DNA from: Collybiopsis luxurians FD-317 M1
Lineage: Eukaryota > Basidiomycota > Agaricomycetes > Agaricales > Omphalotaceae
DNA length: 64,000 nucleotides
NCBI GenBank assembly: GCA_000827265.1
Contig: KN834758.1
Span: forward strand, 124,001-188,000
Direction: 5' to 3'
The translations under genes were made by a program, and so were the position numbers. Below the pieces are notes generated by a model. The model saw only the letters and a list, made by a program, of their open reading frames with translations. It was not told where the DNA came from and did not search any database. This document shows positions 10,387 through 21,088 of the stretch, in pieces. Numbering within the stretch: the stretch's first letter is position 1; each line of letters begins with the position of its first letter.

Positions 10387-10806
10387 CTACTGGTCTTTTT
10401 CTGACCCATGAGTTATTGGCATATTCAATCCGACCCGGTGAGCAGTTTTCTCTATTCTTTCTTCAGCCGTCAAGTCGACTAATGGGTTATACCGGTCCAA
10501 TAGAATCTAGTAGTCTCTATTAGATGAAAATAGAGTGAGCGAGCAAGCACTCGCACCTTGTACTCTCTCTGCGCAGTCATGAAAGTTAAAGCATTGCGCA
10601 GATCCTCTGATACGACGTTTGAATGCTTGGCTTGCTCGACGAGAACTCGAAAGTTTGAAGAAAGTGCGGGGTTAATTTTATGGGGAGGAAGGGACTGAAA
10701 TCTGAGGTTTTAGAGGAAGCAACGAAAATATATTGAGAAGGGTACTCACCGCCTTTTTCAGCTCGCGCAAAAGGCCTCTGTACGTTTTGGCATGTTGGGA
10801 GAGCAT
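10387..10806 (-). CDS. FMC1: FMC1-like mitochondrial Complex1_LYR family protein
   Basis: Small LYR-motif protein; yeast Fmc1 supports assembly of the F1 part of ATP synthase in the mitochondrial matrix. Three exons were assembled by hand. Exon 1 (10750-10806) encodes MLSQHAKTYRGLLRELKKA with the TYRGLLREL LYR-like core. Intron 1 is GTGAGT..TTTCAG. Exon 2 encodes SLPPHKINPALSSNFRVLV to ALTFMTAQREYK. Intron 2 is GTGCGA..ACTAG. Exon 3 encodes ILLDRYNPLVDLTAEERI, then AHRVGLNMPITHGS, ending at a stop at 10387-10389. All phases agree. The Asp-Arg-Tyr-Asn-Pro and GLNMP motifs are typical of fungal Fmc1. It lies 61 bases upstream of the chosen SUA5 start, on the same strand. CACGTG lies 24 bases upstream of its start codon. 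Confidence 0.85.
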
Positions 10807-10973
10807 CAGCCTGAGAGTCACCAATTTCACACGTGATACCGTTCCCAAGACGCGCAGTGAGTCTGTGGCGCTCCCTCTTGGACCATTGCCTAATATATAC
10901 TCAGTCCCAGAAAAATTAATATTATTATTATTCTCTCTATTGTTCACTCAATGATAATTCCCTAATTTCATCG

Positions 10974-11875
10974 ATGGCTTTGTCCCTGGACCCTTCAAAA
11001 GGGCGACCAGACGAAGCGGCACCAACGATACTAACTCTCTGTTTTTCTAGCTCACCACTCCCTGTCATCATGCGCATTTACAACAACCATGTATGCTACG
11101 TCAAGACGAACGAGTCTTCAACGAGGGTATGTAGAGAGTTTGCTCTCGCCGCGGCAATCCAGTCATGCTTTGTACAGGCTAAAACCAGCGTCAACCCGCA
11201 CGATGCAATGCGAAAGTCTCAGCGAATCGCAAGCTCAAAGAAAGTGGCCGACAAGCGAGAGTCCATCAAGAACAACCGTCAACGCTCCCTAGTAGCACCA
11301 GATCGACTCTGTGCCTATGTCGGAAATGTGATTATCTGCTCGCGTTTGGTATCCATTCTTGTCATTTATGCCCCTGCAGATCCATCCTTTGACGACCATA
11401 TCAGAGGTTACCGACCTCTTCCAAGACTGCGAGGGGGTGCTCGAAATCAAACTTCGTACAGGCCACGGTTCTGTGTTGCGTACTTCCCTGGACACCCCCA
11501 TTAGTGATCTGGACGTTCAATTTGCAACCGTTCAAGTTTCCGAATGGACTGGTCTCGCCCAAGCTATGAAAAAGAACGGAAGCACATTGGGAGGACGTAG
11601 ACTTGTGGTACGCGCAGATTCAATGCCTAATCTAATCCGACGCTCACAGCTCGTTAGGTTGGACTTACGAGTGCAGTTCTTCCGGAGATGGATCGCCTCC
11701 TCTATGGTAGGTTTCTATATTGGGTTATTAGTCTTGCCATGCTCAGTTAGGGGCGTAGAACATTTTCACGGAGCAGGAGCAGTGCACCGAAAGACACTCG
11801 GGTAAGTACTCCTATCGATTTGTCGCCTTGAATCTACTGCTCATCCTCCAACAGCGGAAAGCCCTTGCGTGCTGA
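10974..11875 (+). CDS. RNA-recognition-motif (RRM) protein
   Basis: Putative RNA-binding protein. The core is one RRM. RNP2-like strand CAYVGN is joined, through an intron GTGATT..CTGCAG, to IHPLTTISEVTDLFQDCEG, then VLEIKLRTGHGS, DVQFATVQVSEWTGLAQAM and GGRRLVV. RNP1 is weak (DVQFATVQF-like rather than KGFGFV). A basic, probably helical stretch, MRKSQRIASSKKVADKRESI, precedes the RRM. Introns also follow GGRRLVV and later exons carry SFSRSRSS-type Ser/Arg sequence, so the C-terminus and the stop at 11873-11875 are tentative. The start at 10974 is likewise uncertain; ATG at 11070 is an alternative. Confidence 0.55.
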
Positions 11876-12353
11876 ACCTACAGAAATCATTGAAGAGAAA
11901 CGAAACGGCGACGTTATAATCTGGAGCACCAAACTAGTGACATTTCCCATCACTCTGATGTAGAATAGTTACATGTTGTCCGCGCTGGTCGTAGATCTAC
12001 TGAGCTACATCTGTGCTATGCTGCAATATACACATCTTGAGCTGTTGTTACACTTTGAATGCGCGTCTCGAGGTTCTTGACATTGAGTGATTTGTAAGGC
12101 AAAATAGCGGGACAAACAGTTTGTTACAAATATGGGTCCACGAGTGTCCACTTGAACTCTGACCGTCACTGTATCGTTTAGCTGCATGGGATCTACTTGA
12201 CACAAACATATCGACGCTCAACACCTTCAGGTATTCCCACTGTTATTCCTGAATTTCGTAAATTTAATCTGACCGGACGTATTGTCATCCAAATTAGTCT
12301 TTGCACTGTCTCATTGTTGCGCAATTCTAGTTGCCATCGCTGTCACCATAATA
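11876..12353. other. Intergenic region between the RRM gene and the pseudo-helicase gene
   Basis: Contains possible last codons or 3' UTR of the RRM gene and the leader of the next gene. The frame of the downstream gene is open back to 12282, but that segment looks like a leader with pyrimidine-rich intron-like sequence. Nothing else seen. Confidence 0.45.
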
Positions 12354-15300
12354 ATGGCTCGAAATGTTGCATTGAACCCAGCCTCCATGCCCTTCTTTCC
12401 TGGCAATCGATCCTCAGACGATGACGGGCTTTCCGGTCTGGGTCTTGCCCACCGCCACTCTTTTCAGCGTCACGAACAAGAACGCAGTTCTACTTCTTCT
12501 GTATCAATATCTCCAACTGAATTCCGCTCAGTCAAGTCTTCACCCAGCCCCCCGAGGTCTGAAGAAGTGACCAACAGCTCGATTCTTGGCCGACCTTCAC
12601 CCCCAGTCGCGGCCGAGGGGTCTCGTCCTTCGCCAACGTTTCGCCAAGTAGACGCGAACAGGCCTTTTCCAGGAATAGAGGGTCGCATTCCAAGGGAATC
12701 AAGTATGCTTGGAAGCTTGGAGTCCTTACCAGAAACCGAGGATGCTCAGATCACTCCTGGACCCGCGTTGGAACTCACTTCCCGGGGTCTTGGTGGCCTG
12801 GGGTTCTTCAATCTGCCGCCGGGCAAAGAGTCGCTCCCGACGCCCACCCCCCCTGTTGCTATCAATAACAACAATCACGCATCCTACGGCAGCGGCGGAT
12901 TCACTTCTTCTTCCCCAGCATCCTCCCTAGACTCTAGCAGCCAGTTCGCCCCGAGCGTTGATTTACAGTCGCAGAGCTTCGAAGCTCAGCTCAAAGCGTC
13001 TCCAATGATTCACGACCTGCTCGATCGGCTCGTTCGCTGCGAGTTTTCTACCCGTGAAATTCAACGAGATCTGGGCGATATGCATCGCAAAGTCAACCTT
13101 CTCGTTGAGCGGTCATTGGGCGCTAACTCTCAGCCTGAATTTAAAGATCCTTTTGCCAGCAACAATGGCCCAGCATTCAGTCCCCGACCTTCCGTTGCCA
13201 ACATTGCGCCTAATCAGCCTGCACCCGCTGACGATATCACTACAATTTCGCAGCGCCTAAACACTCTCACTTCATCTGTTGGACAGCTTCTCGCTCTGCA
13301 AACCCAACAGCTTCACACGTCATCCACTATCACGGGCCTGCCGCTGGTCTCTTCCGGCAATGCTGCGTTGGATGTAAATCCATTAGCGACTTCGGCGCAA
13401 GCAATGTTGGGTCATGGCTTGCCCAACCGCTCTGACATCAGGCCATCTCCGCGTGTTCCTAATCCTCCGATGAGGACTTGGTCTACGGGAACGCTGGATC
13501 TTCCTGTTCGTGGCTCTGAAATGAATACTGGTCGTCCGGATAATTCATTGCGGGGAGATAAACGGCGCTCGATCTCGGGGCTGCTGCGCCGAGACTCAGC
13601 AGGTGTAAGTTTTCACATTCTTGAGCTGATGTATGTTCTCAACCTCCTTAGATGATTGACCCTCAGGGTGATGGTTGGGGAAACCGGGATGGTGGACCAT
13701 TGATTTCCAAGTGGGAACAATTGAATCTTGCTCCTGATCTTTTGCGATCCTTGAATAAATTTGGGTCAGTTCCATGGTCCGAGGAGTATTACACCAGCCC
13801 TGATCATTGAACAGTGTCGGACCTCCGAACAAGATCCAGCAACGAGCATTGCCGTTCTTACTTCGCGGCGCTGATATCATTGCACAAGCACCTCCCACCC
13901 AGGAGCGAATTGCAGCATATGTCATACCCGCCATCCAAATCGCGATCAGCAGCATTGCCATCCAGCCTGCCAACCGGGGACCAATAGTAATCATGATATC
14001 TACAACTGTTGATCAAGCGACGCAGGCTCAACGAATGATTCGCGATTTGGGTGGTCCTATCGGTGTCAGATCTGCTCTAGGGGTTGGTGCAGCTAACAGT
14101 GACCTCACACAGGAATTGCGGCTTCTGCAGCAAAGCCTGCCTCATATTATCTGTGGCACCCCTCAAAAACTTCATGCTCTATTCACCTCCCCTGGTGGTC
14201 TTGTAGGATCCGAAGTTCGATTCCTTGTTCTGGATGAGGTCGATCAGCTTATCGCGCGCAATCTACATGACTTCGTTTTCAATATCGTCAAGCTTCTTCC
14301 TACACCTCGTTCGCGTCCCCTTAGCTCCAGCACTCCTGGCGCTAATGTGGTTCCTGGATCTGGCAGCGGTCTTGCCTCTAACTTTGATGCTACCGGCAGA
14401 AGGTTTTCCGCTGTCGCCCCATCCCCCGATTCTAACAGTCAGAACACCTCCCAGTCTATCGAACGACAAACGGCACTCTTTTCGAACACAGTGCCTCAGG
14501 ATGTCTTGAATTTGGCGACTGCAATTCAGTTGCGTGAACCTGTCCGAGTGCTGGTACGGCGGGACGGCAATGTTACTCAGTCTGACACGTCCCAAGGAGG
14601 CTCTCGCGGCCTTCGCCAATATTATCTTTACTTGGCATTCACCGCTGGTGGTAGGGCAGACCCAACAATCGCAACATCTGGAGGTGGTTTAGGTATCATT
14701 GGGTCTGGTAGGGGGTCTACGAGTGCAGAAAGCGTTCAAGCCCGGGAATGGAAGCTCGATGCTCTCGCTGACCTTTTCGACGATGTTGACGTGTCACAAG
14801 CTATCGTTCACGTTGGTGGTATGACCTCTTTGGATGCGGTTGTTTACAAACTGGCAAGTCGAGGGCTGGAGGCCGTTCCTTTGGTGAGTGGATTGATGAT
14901 GGCTGAGACTGACTTTCTGACGGGAATCTATGCTCTAGCACGGTGACATGAATGCCGCTACGAAATTGGCGGCCCTCAACAAATACAGGAGTACGACTTC
15001 CAACATGATGCGCCAGTCAGCTACAAAAGTCCTTGTCGTGTACGATGTGCAAGTCAAGGAGATCTCCCATATCCCACTTGTCATCAATTATGGTTCGTTC
15101 CTTTATTCTAACCCATCGTCACATCTCAATGACTCCTGTACAGATTTACCTAAAGCCGTAGAGGAGTACGCACACCGGTTGGTTTTCTCCTTTTCCTCTG
15201 CCCATTGACAGAACTAACTTTAGTTCGATAGTGTTGCCCCGGCCATCTCTCCAAACAACTATACCCGTGCAGGAGTCATAATCAACTTTGTGACTGCGAC

Positions 15301-15514
15301 AGGTGGTGACGTCGAAATGCTACGATCCATAGAGTGTTTTTATAAGTAAGTTCTTACCACTTTCACTTGCTGTGCCCGTATAGTGATGAATTTATAACCT
15401 TTCCACAAAAAACAGAATCAAATGCGTAAGTGCTCCATTATGACCTTACCCTTACAGTTATTGACACCACCCTTGTAGCCCGAAGTTCCTATGAGTCTAC
15501 GTGACATTGTCTAA
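12354..15514 (+). CDS. eIF4A-like protein with degenerate (probably inactive) DEAD-box helicase core
   Basis: About 430 N-terminal residues are low-complexity and Ser/Pro-rich with a predicted helical segment (IHDLLDRLVRCEFSTREIQR and HRKVNLLVERSL). The helicase fold follows after an intron near 13602-13651. The Q-motif region is kept (WEQLNLAPDLLRSLNKFG, GPPNKIQQRALPFLLRGADI), but Walker A reads AQAPPTQERI instead of AQAxSGTGKT. The DEAD box is DEVD (14232-14243), SAT is SNT in LFSNTVPQDVLNLA, and motif V is VVYDVQVKEISHI in place of the ARGxD motif. Motif VI keeps only EYAHRV. Structural landmarks remain: IICGTPQKL, VPLHGDM, PLVINYDLPKAVEEYAHR and the eIF4A-like C-terminus FYKIKCPEVPMSLRDIV. 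Open frames and clean splice sites argue for a maintained protein, not a pseudogene. Role unknown; a translation-linked scaffold is conceivable. Confidence 0.8.
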
Positions 15515-15729
15515 AATAATGCCATGCGATTGTTCTTGTATCCCTATTGCACACCTCTATGTCTTTGTCACTCTATATTTTTTACATCACGCATTCCACT
15601 GTTTGATACCCGTTTACGCACCCTCCAAATTGTCTCGCTACCGAATTGTTTTTTGCCGTTTTCTTTGACATCTCACAAGTGTATAGCAGCTGTCTCTGTT
15701 TCATTTTCACTTAATATCTGGATCGATGT

Positions 15730-18700
15730 TTAATCCTTAGTCAATTGGACAATCAATATTCTCAGTGTACCATCTTCGCTACAACTTGCTATTTCTCTTC
15801 TCGATTGACCCTTGAATCCAGGACGCCACCGTAAGCGATTGATTTGTCCGACATGCGCGAAACTACAACGAAATGTGTAAGACCTTGCTACTCGAAAGAT
15901 GTTCAATACGCACTCTGAAGATATGGTTGATCCAAGGTTCCAGGTAGCATCTGAGCGCGTATTGAAAGAGAGAATGATCTTTCCATTCTCCAAGCCAATG
16001 GCCAGATAACGTCTATACGAATACATGAACAAAGCCTAAAAATAATCAGACACGGGATTCAACTTACTTGTTCTGATCAAACGCAGTGAAATCTACAGCT
16101 GTTGCTGCATCTTCCAATTTTAGGGTAGAAATACAGCGCCAGCTGTCACCATCAGATTTTCCCCAAATTTTCACCTGAAGGAAGGACTCAAGATACAGGG
16201 CGCCGTGAATGACTAGAGGACACACTGTTTTATCACGCGAAGCGGTAGCAAACACATCCCCTTCTTGCGACCATGCACAATCCCAAATAATTCTGGCATG
16301 GGGCTTGCTCTCATGAACGAAAGCTTGATAACCTTTGAATTGCGACTGTCAACACAGAGAAAGTGTCTGAGAGTTTTCAGTCTCACCGCCATTTTCTGTT
16401 CTCCGATACAATCTCCACGAACGATCCCGAGAAACCGTAAGAACGAGCTCATCGTCCGGACTAAACGCGATTTGCGTTACCGTCAGCGAGTGGCCAGCAA
16501 GAGGTTCACCGGTGGGCTGCCAACTTGTGGCATCGAATATGCGGACTACGGCATGTTCAGGAGATGAAGCTTTGCAGGCGCTAGCGATATGACCGCGTGA
16601 ATTGGAGGTGACTAGGGTAATGGACTGCAACAAACGAACTTAGGCACGCAAAAGGGACAGCAGTGGGAACGCCCACCTCGTAACCGTGCCCAAATATCTT
16701 TTCAATCTCTGGCCAGAGCGTCACAGCGGCAAGCTCGCCTTCAAATGCACGCCGTGACTCTGGGGCAAAGATAGTGATGCTCCCTAGACAATCTCAATGA
16801 ACGGATTCTTGATATACCTGCTTTCTTACCGTTTACATCTGCTTTGTTTGAAAGGCCCAAAGGTGGAACACTTGCTCCCAAGGGTCGATGTTTCTAAAAC
16901 TGGATTTATCAATGCAGAGAGTAGAAATAAACTCGGATAGACCTCTTTCTCGGAAAATTGAGATACATGCAATCTCTCTATAAGATCGACAAATCGACGG
17001 GGTGCCTCAAAAATACGCAGCACCTTTTCATCCGCGATACTGGCAAACTTGAGCTCGTCAAGAAAGACGGCTCCAAGGAGATCGTATCCATGGACTTGAG
17101 GACGGGCAAGTTCAAACCACGATGTAAAGCTGTTGGAGTCAGATGACGGGATAGACCCATGTATTCGACTTGTTTGATCCATTCTGCATCAATGAGCCAC
17201 AATGACTTGAGAAGATGAATACTGAGTGAAAATAGAGACACACCCCGAAGAGATCAAGAATGAACCACTGGGACTCCAGTCGATGCTTTTTACAGGGCCT
17301 CGATGGCCTCCGATGGCTCCAACTTCTTCCCAAACTTCCTCCTCGTCATCTCTCCCGGCCGAGGACTCACAATGCCATCGTCTCCAGCCACCAGACCAGC
17401 CGAACGCCAAAACCTCTTTTCCGTCTAATCTCCAAACACCTCCGATAAATCCTCCCAGTCGTTGTCCACCAATATCACCGAACCGTTGTCTATTAATCCA
17501 GATTGAACTAGAGCGGTCCCCTGAGACAGTTAGCTCCGTTGTAGGGCACCAAAGTATGACGGAAGAGTCGGTCGACGTAGACAAGAGAGTTGGTGCCGAA
17601 CTGGCTTTGGGACGCCAAGCAACCGAGGTAACGCCAGCTTCATGGCCGACAAGGAGAGCATCAAAGGTGACAGAGAAAAGAATACTGTCCATTCGCTTAA
17701 CACGGCAACCTGAGGAGAAGATCAAACTCCTAGCTTACTTGTCTTGATTGGTCCTCACAGCAAGTATATGTCTCTTGAGAGAAATCTGCCGTCCTCCTTC
17801 TTCCGTGTCCCCAAAATTCCCAAGAGATTCTTCAAACGCGTCGAGCAGGTCGTCACTGAGACCCTCCGATGCTTCAGAGATAGATGTTTTCTTGTATACC
17901 TCAAAATTCCACAATCTAATAGTTGCGTCTTGCGAACCTGATGCAAGAACCAGAGGTCCATCATTTTCCGGAGAGCAAAACGAGAGTCCGCGAACCCAGT
18001 CTTCGTGTCCACCTAACACAGCGGATTGAACGAACTGAGGGGGCGTGAGCAATCAATGCGGACTTCTGAAGGCAGTAGACGTACTGCGTTTTCTGAACGC
18101 GTCCACAACTGTATTTTTTTATCTGTACTTCCGATCGCTAGAACGATACCTGAGAGCTGAAACTTGAGAGATGCTAACGTGGAATCTCAAGATAAACGAC
18201 GGACTCTGTGACTGGGGTAGATGGGCAAACGCGAGAGAAAGTGGATATCGTGCAGAAAGAGATATTGTTTGCAAAGTTTCAACACCTGAGTCATCTCGGG
18301 GCAGTTTCCAGAGTTTCACAGTCGCGTCGGAAGAGCCTGTGGCAATGTAGTTGCCTAGAACGCATAGAGCAGATATTGCCTGCTTGTGAGCAGCAAATTT
18401 TGTAGATGAGCACCACTGAATAAAGACTGTCATCATTCATGAATTAAGCAAGATACTGAGCAGACCATGCCTGAGATGCATTCTTCTTCCATATTCGCAC
18501 TTCACCTTTATCGTCAGCGCTGACAAATGCGCTACTATCAACTACACGTATACAAGTGACTGTACCACTGTGTCCTGGTATTGTCGTTGAGATCCCTCTG
18601 TCACCATCGTTCTAGGCAACATGCACGAGTCAGTCCCTTAATCAAGATTGAGTGAAAATTCCATCGGTCGTACGATATTCCAAAGCGCTAGCAAATTTGA

Positions 18701-18793
18701 TGATCCAAAAATGAGAGTTCCATCTTCTGTTATGTCCGCTGCGCCAGAGAATCTGTTAATCGACGCTGCGATGTATGCAGCTGATACGTGCAT
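15730..18793 (-). CDS. ELP2: Elongator complex protein 2 (WD40 repeat)
   Basis: Scaffold subunit of the Elongator complex, which forms the wobble-uridine mcm5/ncm5 side chains in tRNA. The protein starts MHVSAAYIAASINRFSGAAD, then ITEDGTLIFGSSNLLALWNI, the usual Elp2 opening. WD repeats follow in many short exons: HKQAISALCVLGNYIATGSS with DATVKLW, GHEDWVRGLSFCSPE with SGSQDATIRLWNF, GHEAGVTSVAWRPK, GHRGPVKSIDWSPSGSFLIS, PLAGHSLTVTQIAFSPDDEL with RDRSWRLYRR, FATASRDKTV, and a final repeat INRLRWRP to IASCSEDGTLRILIVQ. The linker with STDSSVILW and SGDRSSSIW fits the second propeller. Stop at 15730. It shares a 57-base divergent promoter with the phosphopantetheinyl transferase gene. Confidence 0.9.
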
Positions 18794-18850
18794 TGCGATG
18801 GCAGACGCGAAACAAAAAGGTTGAACAAGCGCCCGTACTTGAAATTAACC
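18794..18850. promoter_or_regulatory. Compact divergent promoter ELP2 / PPT2
   Basis: Only 57 bases separate the two start codons, so both core promoters must overlap this stretch and the leaders or coding ends. No TATA box seen. Confidence 0.5.
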
Positions 18851-19333
18851 ATGGCAATTCTTGGAATCGGTGCAGACGTCGCCCACATCCCTCGTTTTGC
18901 CGCTCTACTCAACCGGAGAAATTCTCATAAGCTAGCTCGACGGATTCTCTCAGAGCCAGAGCTTGTCCATTGGCATAAGTCTCGTTCACATGATCTCCCC
19001 GCCAAAGATGCGCAGTTTCTCGCCGTTAGGTATGCCGCCTTCTGACAATGTTGCTCTCCGACTGACAGTCACAGGTGGGCTTTGAAGGAGGCAGCTTACA
19101 AAGCCCTATATCCAATCTTCCGTCCGACTTGGAAGGATCTGAGTTACTATCCTCTTGGGGCTTTGGAAAGCAGCTCCAAACCTACTTTGTTTTACAGGTC
19201 CCATGAAGCTCTCACTTTACACTGCTCAGTTAGTCACGATGGAGATTATGTTTTTGCTACGGTTTTAGCTGAAAAGGTATTTACTAATTCTATAACTATC
19301 GTACAGGCCACCATTCCGGCCACCAGGGTGTGA
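18851..19333 (+). CDS. PPT2: Holo-[acyl-carrier-protein] synthase (mitochondrial 4'-phosphopantetheinyl transferase)
   Basis: Transfers phosphopantetheine from CoA to the acyl carrier protein; the yeast counterpart Ppt2 serves mitochondrial fatty acid (lipoate precursor) synthesis. Exon 1 encodes MAILGIGADVAHIPRFAALL with the Mg-binding Asp of the GxD motif, then LARRILSEPELVHW. An intron GTATGC..CACAG splits codon Arg, giving RWALKEAAYKAL, the second metal- and CoA-binding motif (WxxKEAxxKA). SVSHDGDYVFATVLAE ends the fold. The length of about 145 residues is that of the single-domain AcpS type. The last codons, to TGA at 19331-19333, overlap the end of IBA57 on the other strand. The final stretch contains a possible tiny in-frame intron, so the C-terminus is tentative. 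Confidence 0.88.
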
Positions 19334-20579
19334 CAGTCCCACTGAACCCATTTTCAGTGAATTTTAGTTCCAAATCACCTGCCTCCACTCCCTTTACTTG
19401 CTCGGTACGGAGTAGCGCCAAACCCACACCACGAGAGTTACTCAAGAGCTTTCCCAAACCTCGAGGCCGTGGTCCTGACCCTTGGGCGGTGACTGAAGGG
19501 TGAATATCGATGTCGGTTTCAAGAACGTCGGGAACGTCTTCTGATTCAAACAGGGATCTGACGCCACCCGTCATGATCGTGCAACTAGTCAACTAACATG
19601 AAACGTACTGGGAAGTAGTGGACTTTTGTATCAACACTGGCAATATTCTCTTGCGAATGACACCCTTGTGATACGTTCGCACCGTAAGTTCTTGACCAAC
19701 ATAGCAGCCCTTTCTGAAATCCACTACCATAGTGTCAAAGATATGTTAAACAGAATGAATTCCACCTGCGTACCTGCGCCCATTAGATCCAAGTTAGAAT
19801 CCATCGGGAACGCAATATTGGGGACGATATCGCGATGACCTTCCGGAACCCCATGAATTATCCGGTGGAGGTTGTATGCATCCTCAGGTACTTCGTCGTG
19901 GTGTGAAGCTTGCGCCGCTGTGATACTTGTTAAATTAGTATATAACCTGACCAATGCAAGTAACATACGCCGAAAGCCTTTCTGAACCAAAAGCCGATAT
20001 CCCATTCCTACCGCTCTTCTGTCTCTTATAGTATGTTCCTGCGAGCCCCAGGGCCATTCTTCTGAAGGGTTGGGCCAAGCTGGCTCAATTGCTCCACTGT
20101 CTGCGAAATGCCAGTCGCGCCGAGTTTCCCATTCTGGATAGGACGTCGGATCCCAAGCCGCCCAACTGTCGTATTCCTGTGATACATCTCGAATTTTGAC
20201 CTTGGCTCGCAAGACGTAACGTTTGAGTAGTTCTTGAAGGGGAGGGGCGTCGGAAGAGTGAGAGTCAAACTCTAAAAGATATGCTGGACGTCCGTTGATA
20301 TTATGATCAGAGAACACGAATAGATCGTACAGGACACGTCCCTAAGCAAAAATTAGGTATAGATCGAGAATCGTTAATGTATAGACCGACCTGAGCATTC
20401 AAGATGGCAGAAAAGAAGGGACGGGTTGAAGTTGGGATAGCGGAAGAGAGAATGCCATGAAGGAACTCGGGAGCTTGCGAGCCAGAAACTGAAATAACAG
20501 ACCTGGACGATAACCGAGCAATTGAAGGGCCAGTTGAAAGAATATTTCTGACTGCTCGAGGCAACTTCGGAGGAGACAT
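19296..20579 (-). CDS. IBA57: IBA57-like mitochondrial Fe-S assembly factor (CAF17, GcvT-like)
   Basis: Folate-binding GcvT-like protein that acts with ISA1/ISA2 to make [4Fe-4S] clusters in mitochondria. Start [18 protein letters not shown] is Arg-containing and presequence-like. Then [28 protein letters not shown] joined by an intron to [27 protein letters not shown], and [16 protein letters not shown] leading to [10 protein letters not shown]. The family signature appears as [20 protein letters not shown] (minus strand, about 19670-19730). The C-terminus [10 protein letters not shown] ends at 19296. Three or four introns are needed. It converges on PPT2 with 38 bases of coding overlap and is head-to-head with PET191 40 bases away, so three genes for mitochondrial enzyme maturation are adjacent. 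Confidence 0.9.
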
Positions 20580-20619
20580 TGATGCACGTGAACGGTCAAT
20601 ACCTCTTACAAGTTCTGCA
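20580..20619. promoter_or_regulatory. 40-bp divergent promoter IBA57 / PET191 with a CACGTG box
   Basis: The two start codons are separated by 40 bases. This gap contains the E-box palindrome CACGTG at 20585-20590, a symmetric site that could be read by both genes. Whether it is bound by a bHLH factor is inference. Confidence 0.45.
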
Positions 20620-20947
20620 ATGTCGTCCAGTTGCCAAGGGTTGCTAGCCGCTCTCAAAGACTGTCTCATGCACTCAGACTGTGTCATTAAACAAGGAAAC
20701 CTTCCTTCAGATTGTCTCAAAAATCATACAGACCAGCTCCCAGAGGAATGTCAGTCTCTCAGGAAGGCAACGTTCGAGTGTAAAAGAGGAATGGTCCGTC
20801 TCAATTTCATCGGTTCCGCAATTTTATCTCAAGCCTCATCAGCTAGACATGAGGAAACGGTTCAGAGGAAATATCGTGGGTTCTCGATTCCAATACGACC
20901 AGGATAAGCCTTCTGCCCAGTCCGACTTGGGTTCTCAGTCCTCATAA
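20620..20947 (+). CDS. PET191: Cytochrome c oxidase assembly protein PET191/COA5
   Basis: Twin-CX9C protein of the mitochondrial intermembrane space required to assemble complex IV. Exon 1 encodes MSSSCQGLLAALKDCLMHSD with a CX9C pair, then CLKNHTDQLPEECQSLR and CQSLRKATFECKRGM with a second CX9C pair. An intron beginning GTCCGT and ending CATCAG leads to LDMRKRFRGNIVGSRFQYD, the conserved basic Pet191 tail. The protein is about 90 residues, normal for the family. Stop is TAA at 20945-20947. The cysteine pattern and KRFRGN tail make the identity firm. Confidence 0.93.
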
Positions 20948-21088
20948 TATTATTTTTGCATGAGTAAGAGGATTCTTCTTTCTGATGACTGATGTTGAGC
21001 ATGATTCAGCAGCGTCCAACAGCTGACGCAGCATTCCATTTCAATTCATATATCCTTTTGCGCTTTCTTTCTGTGCCTACTTAAAAAC

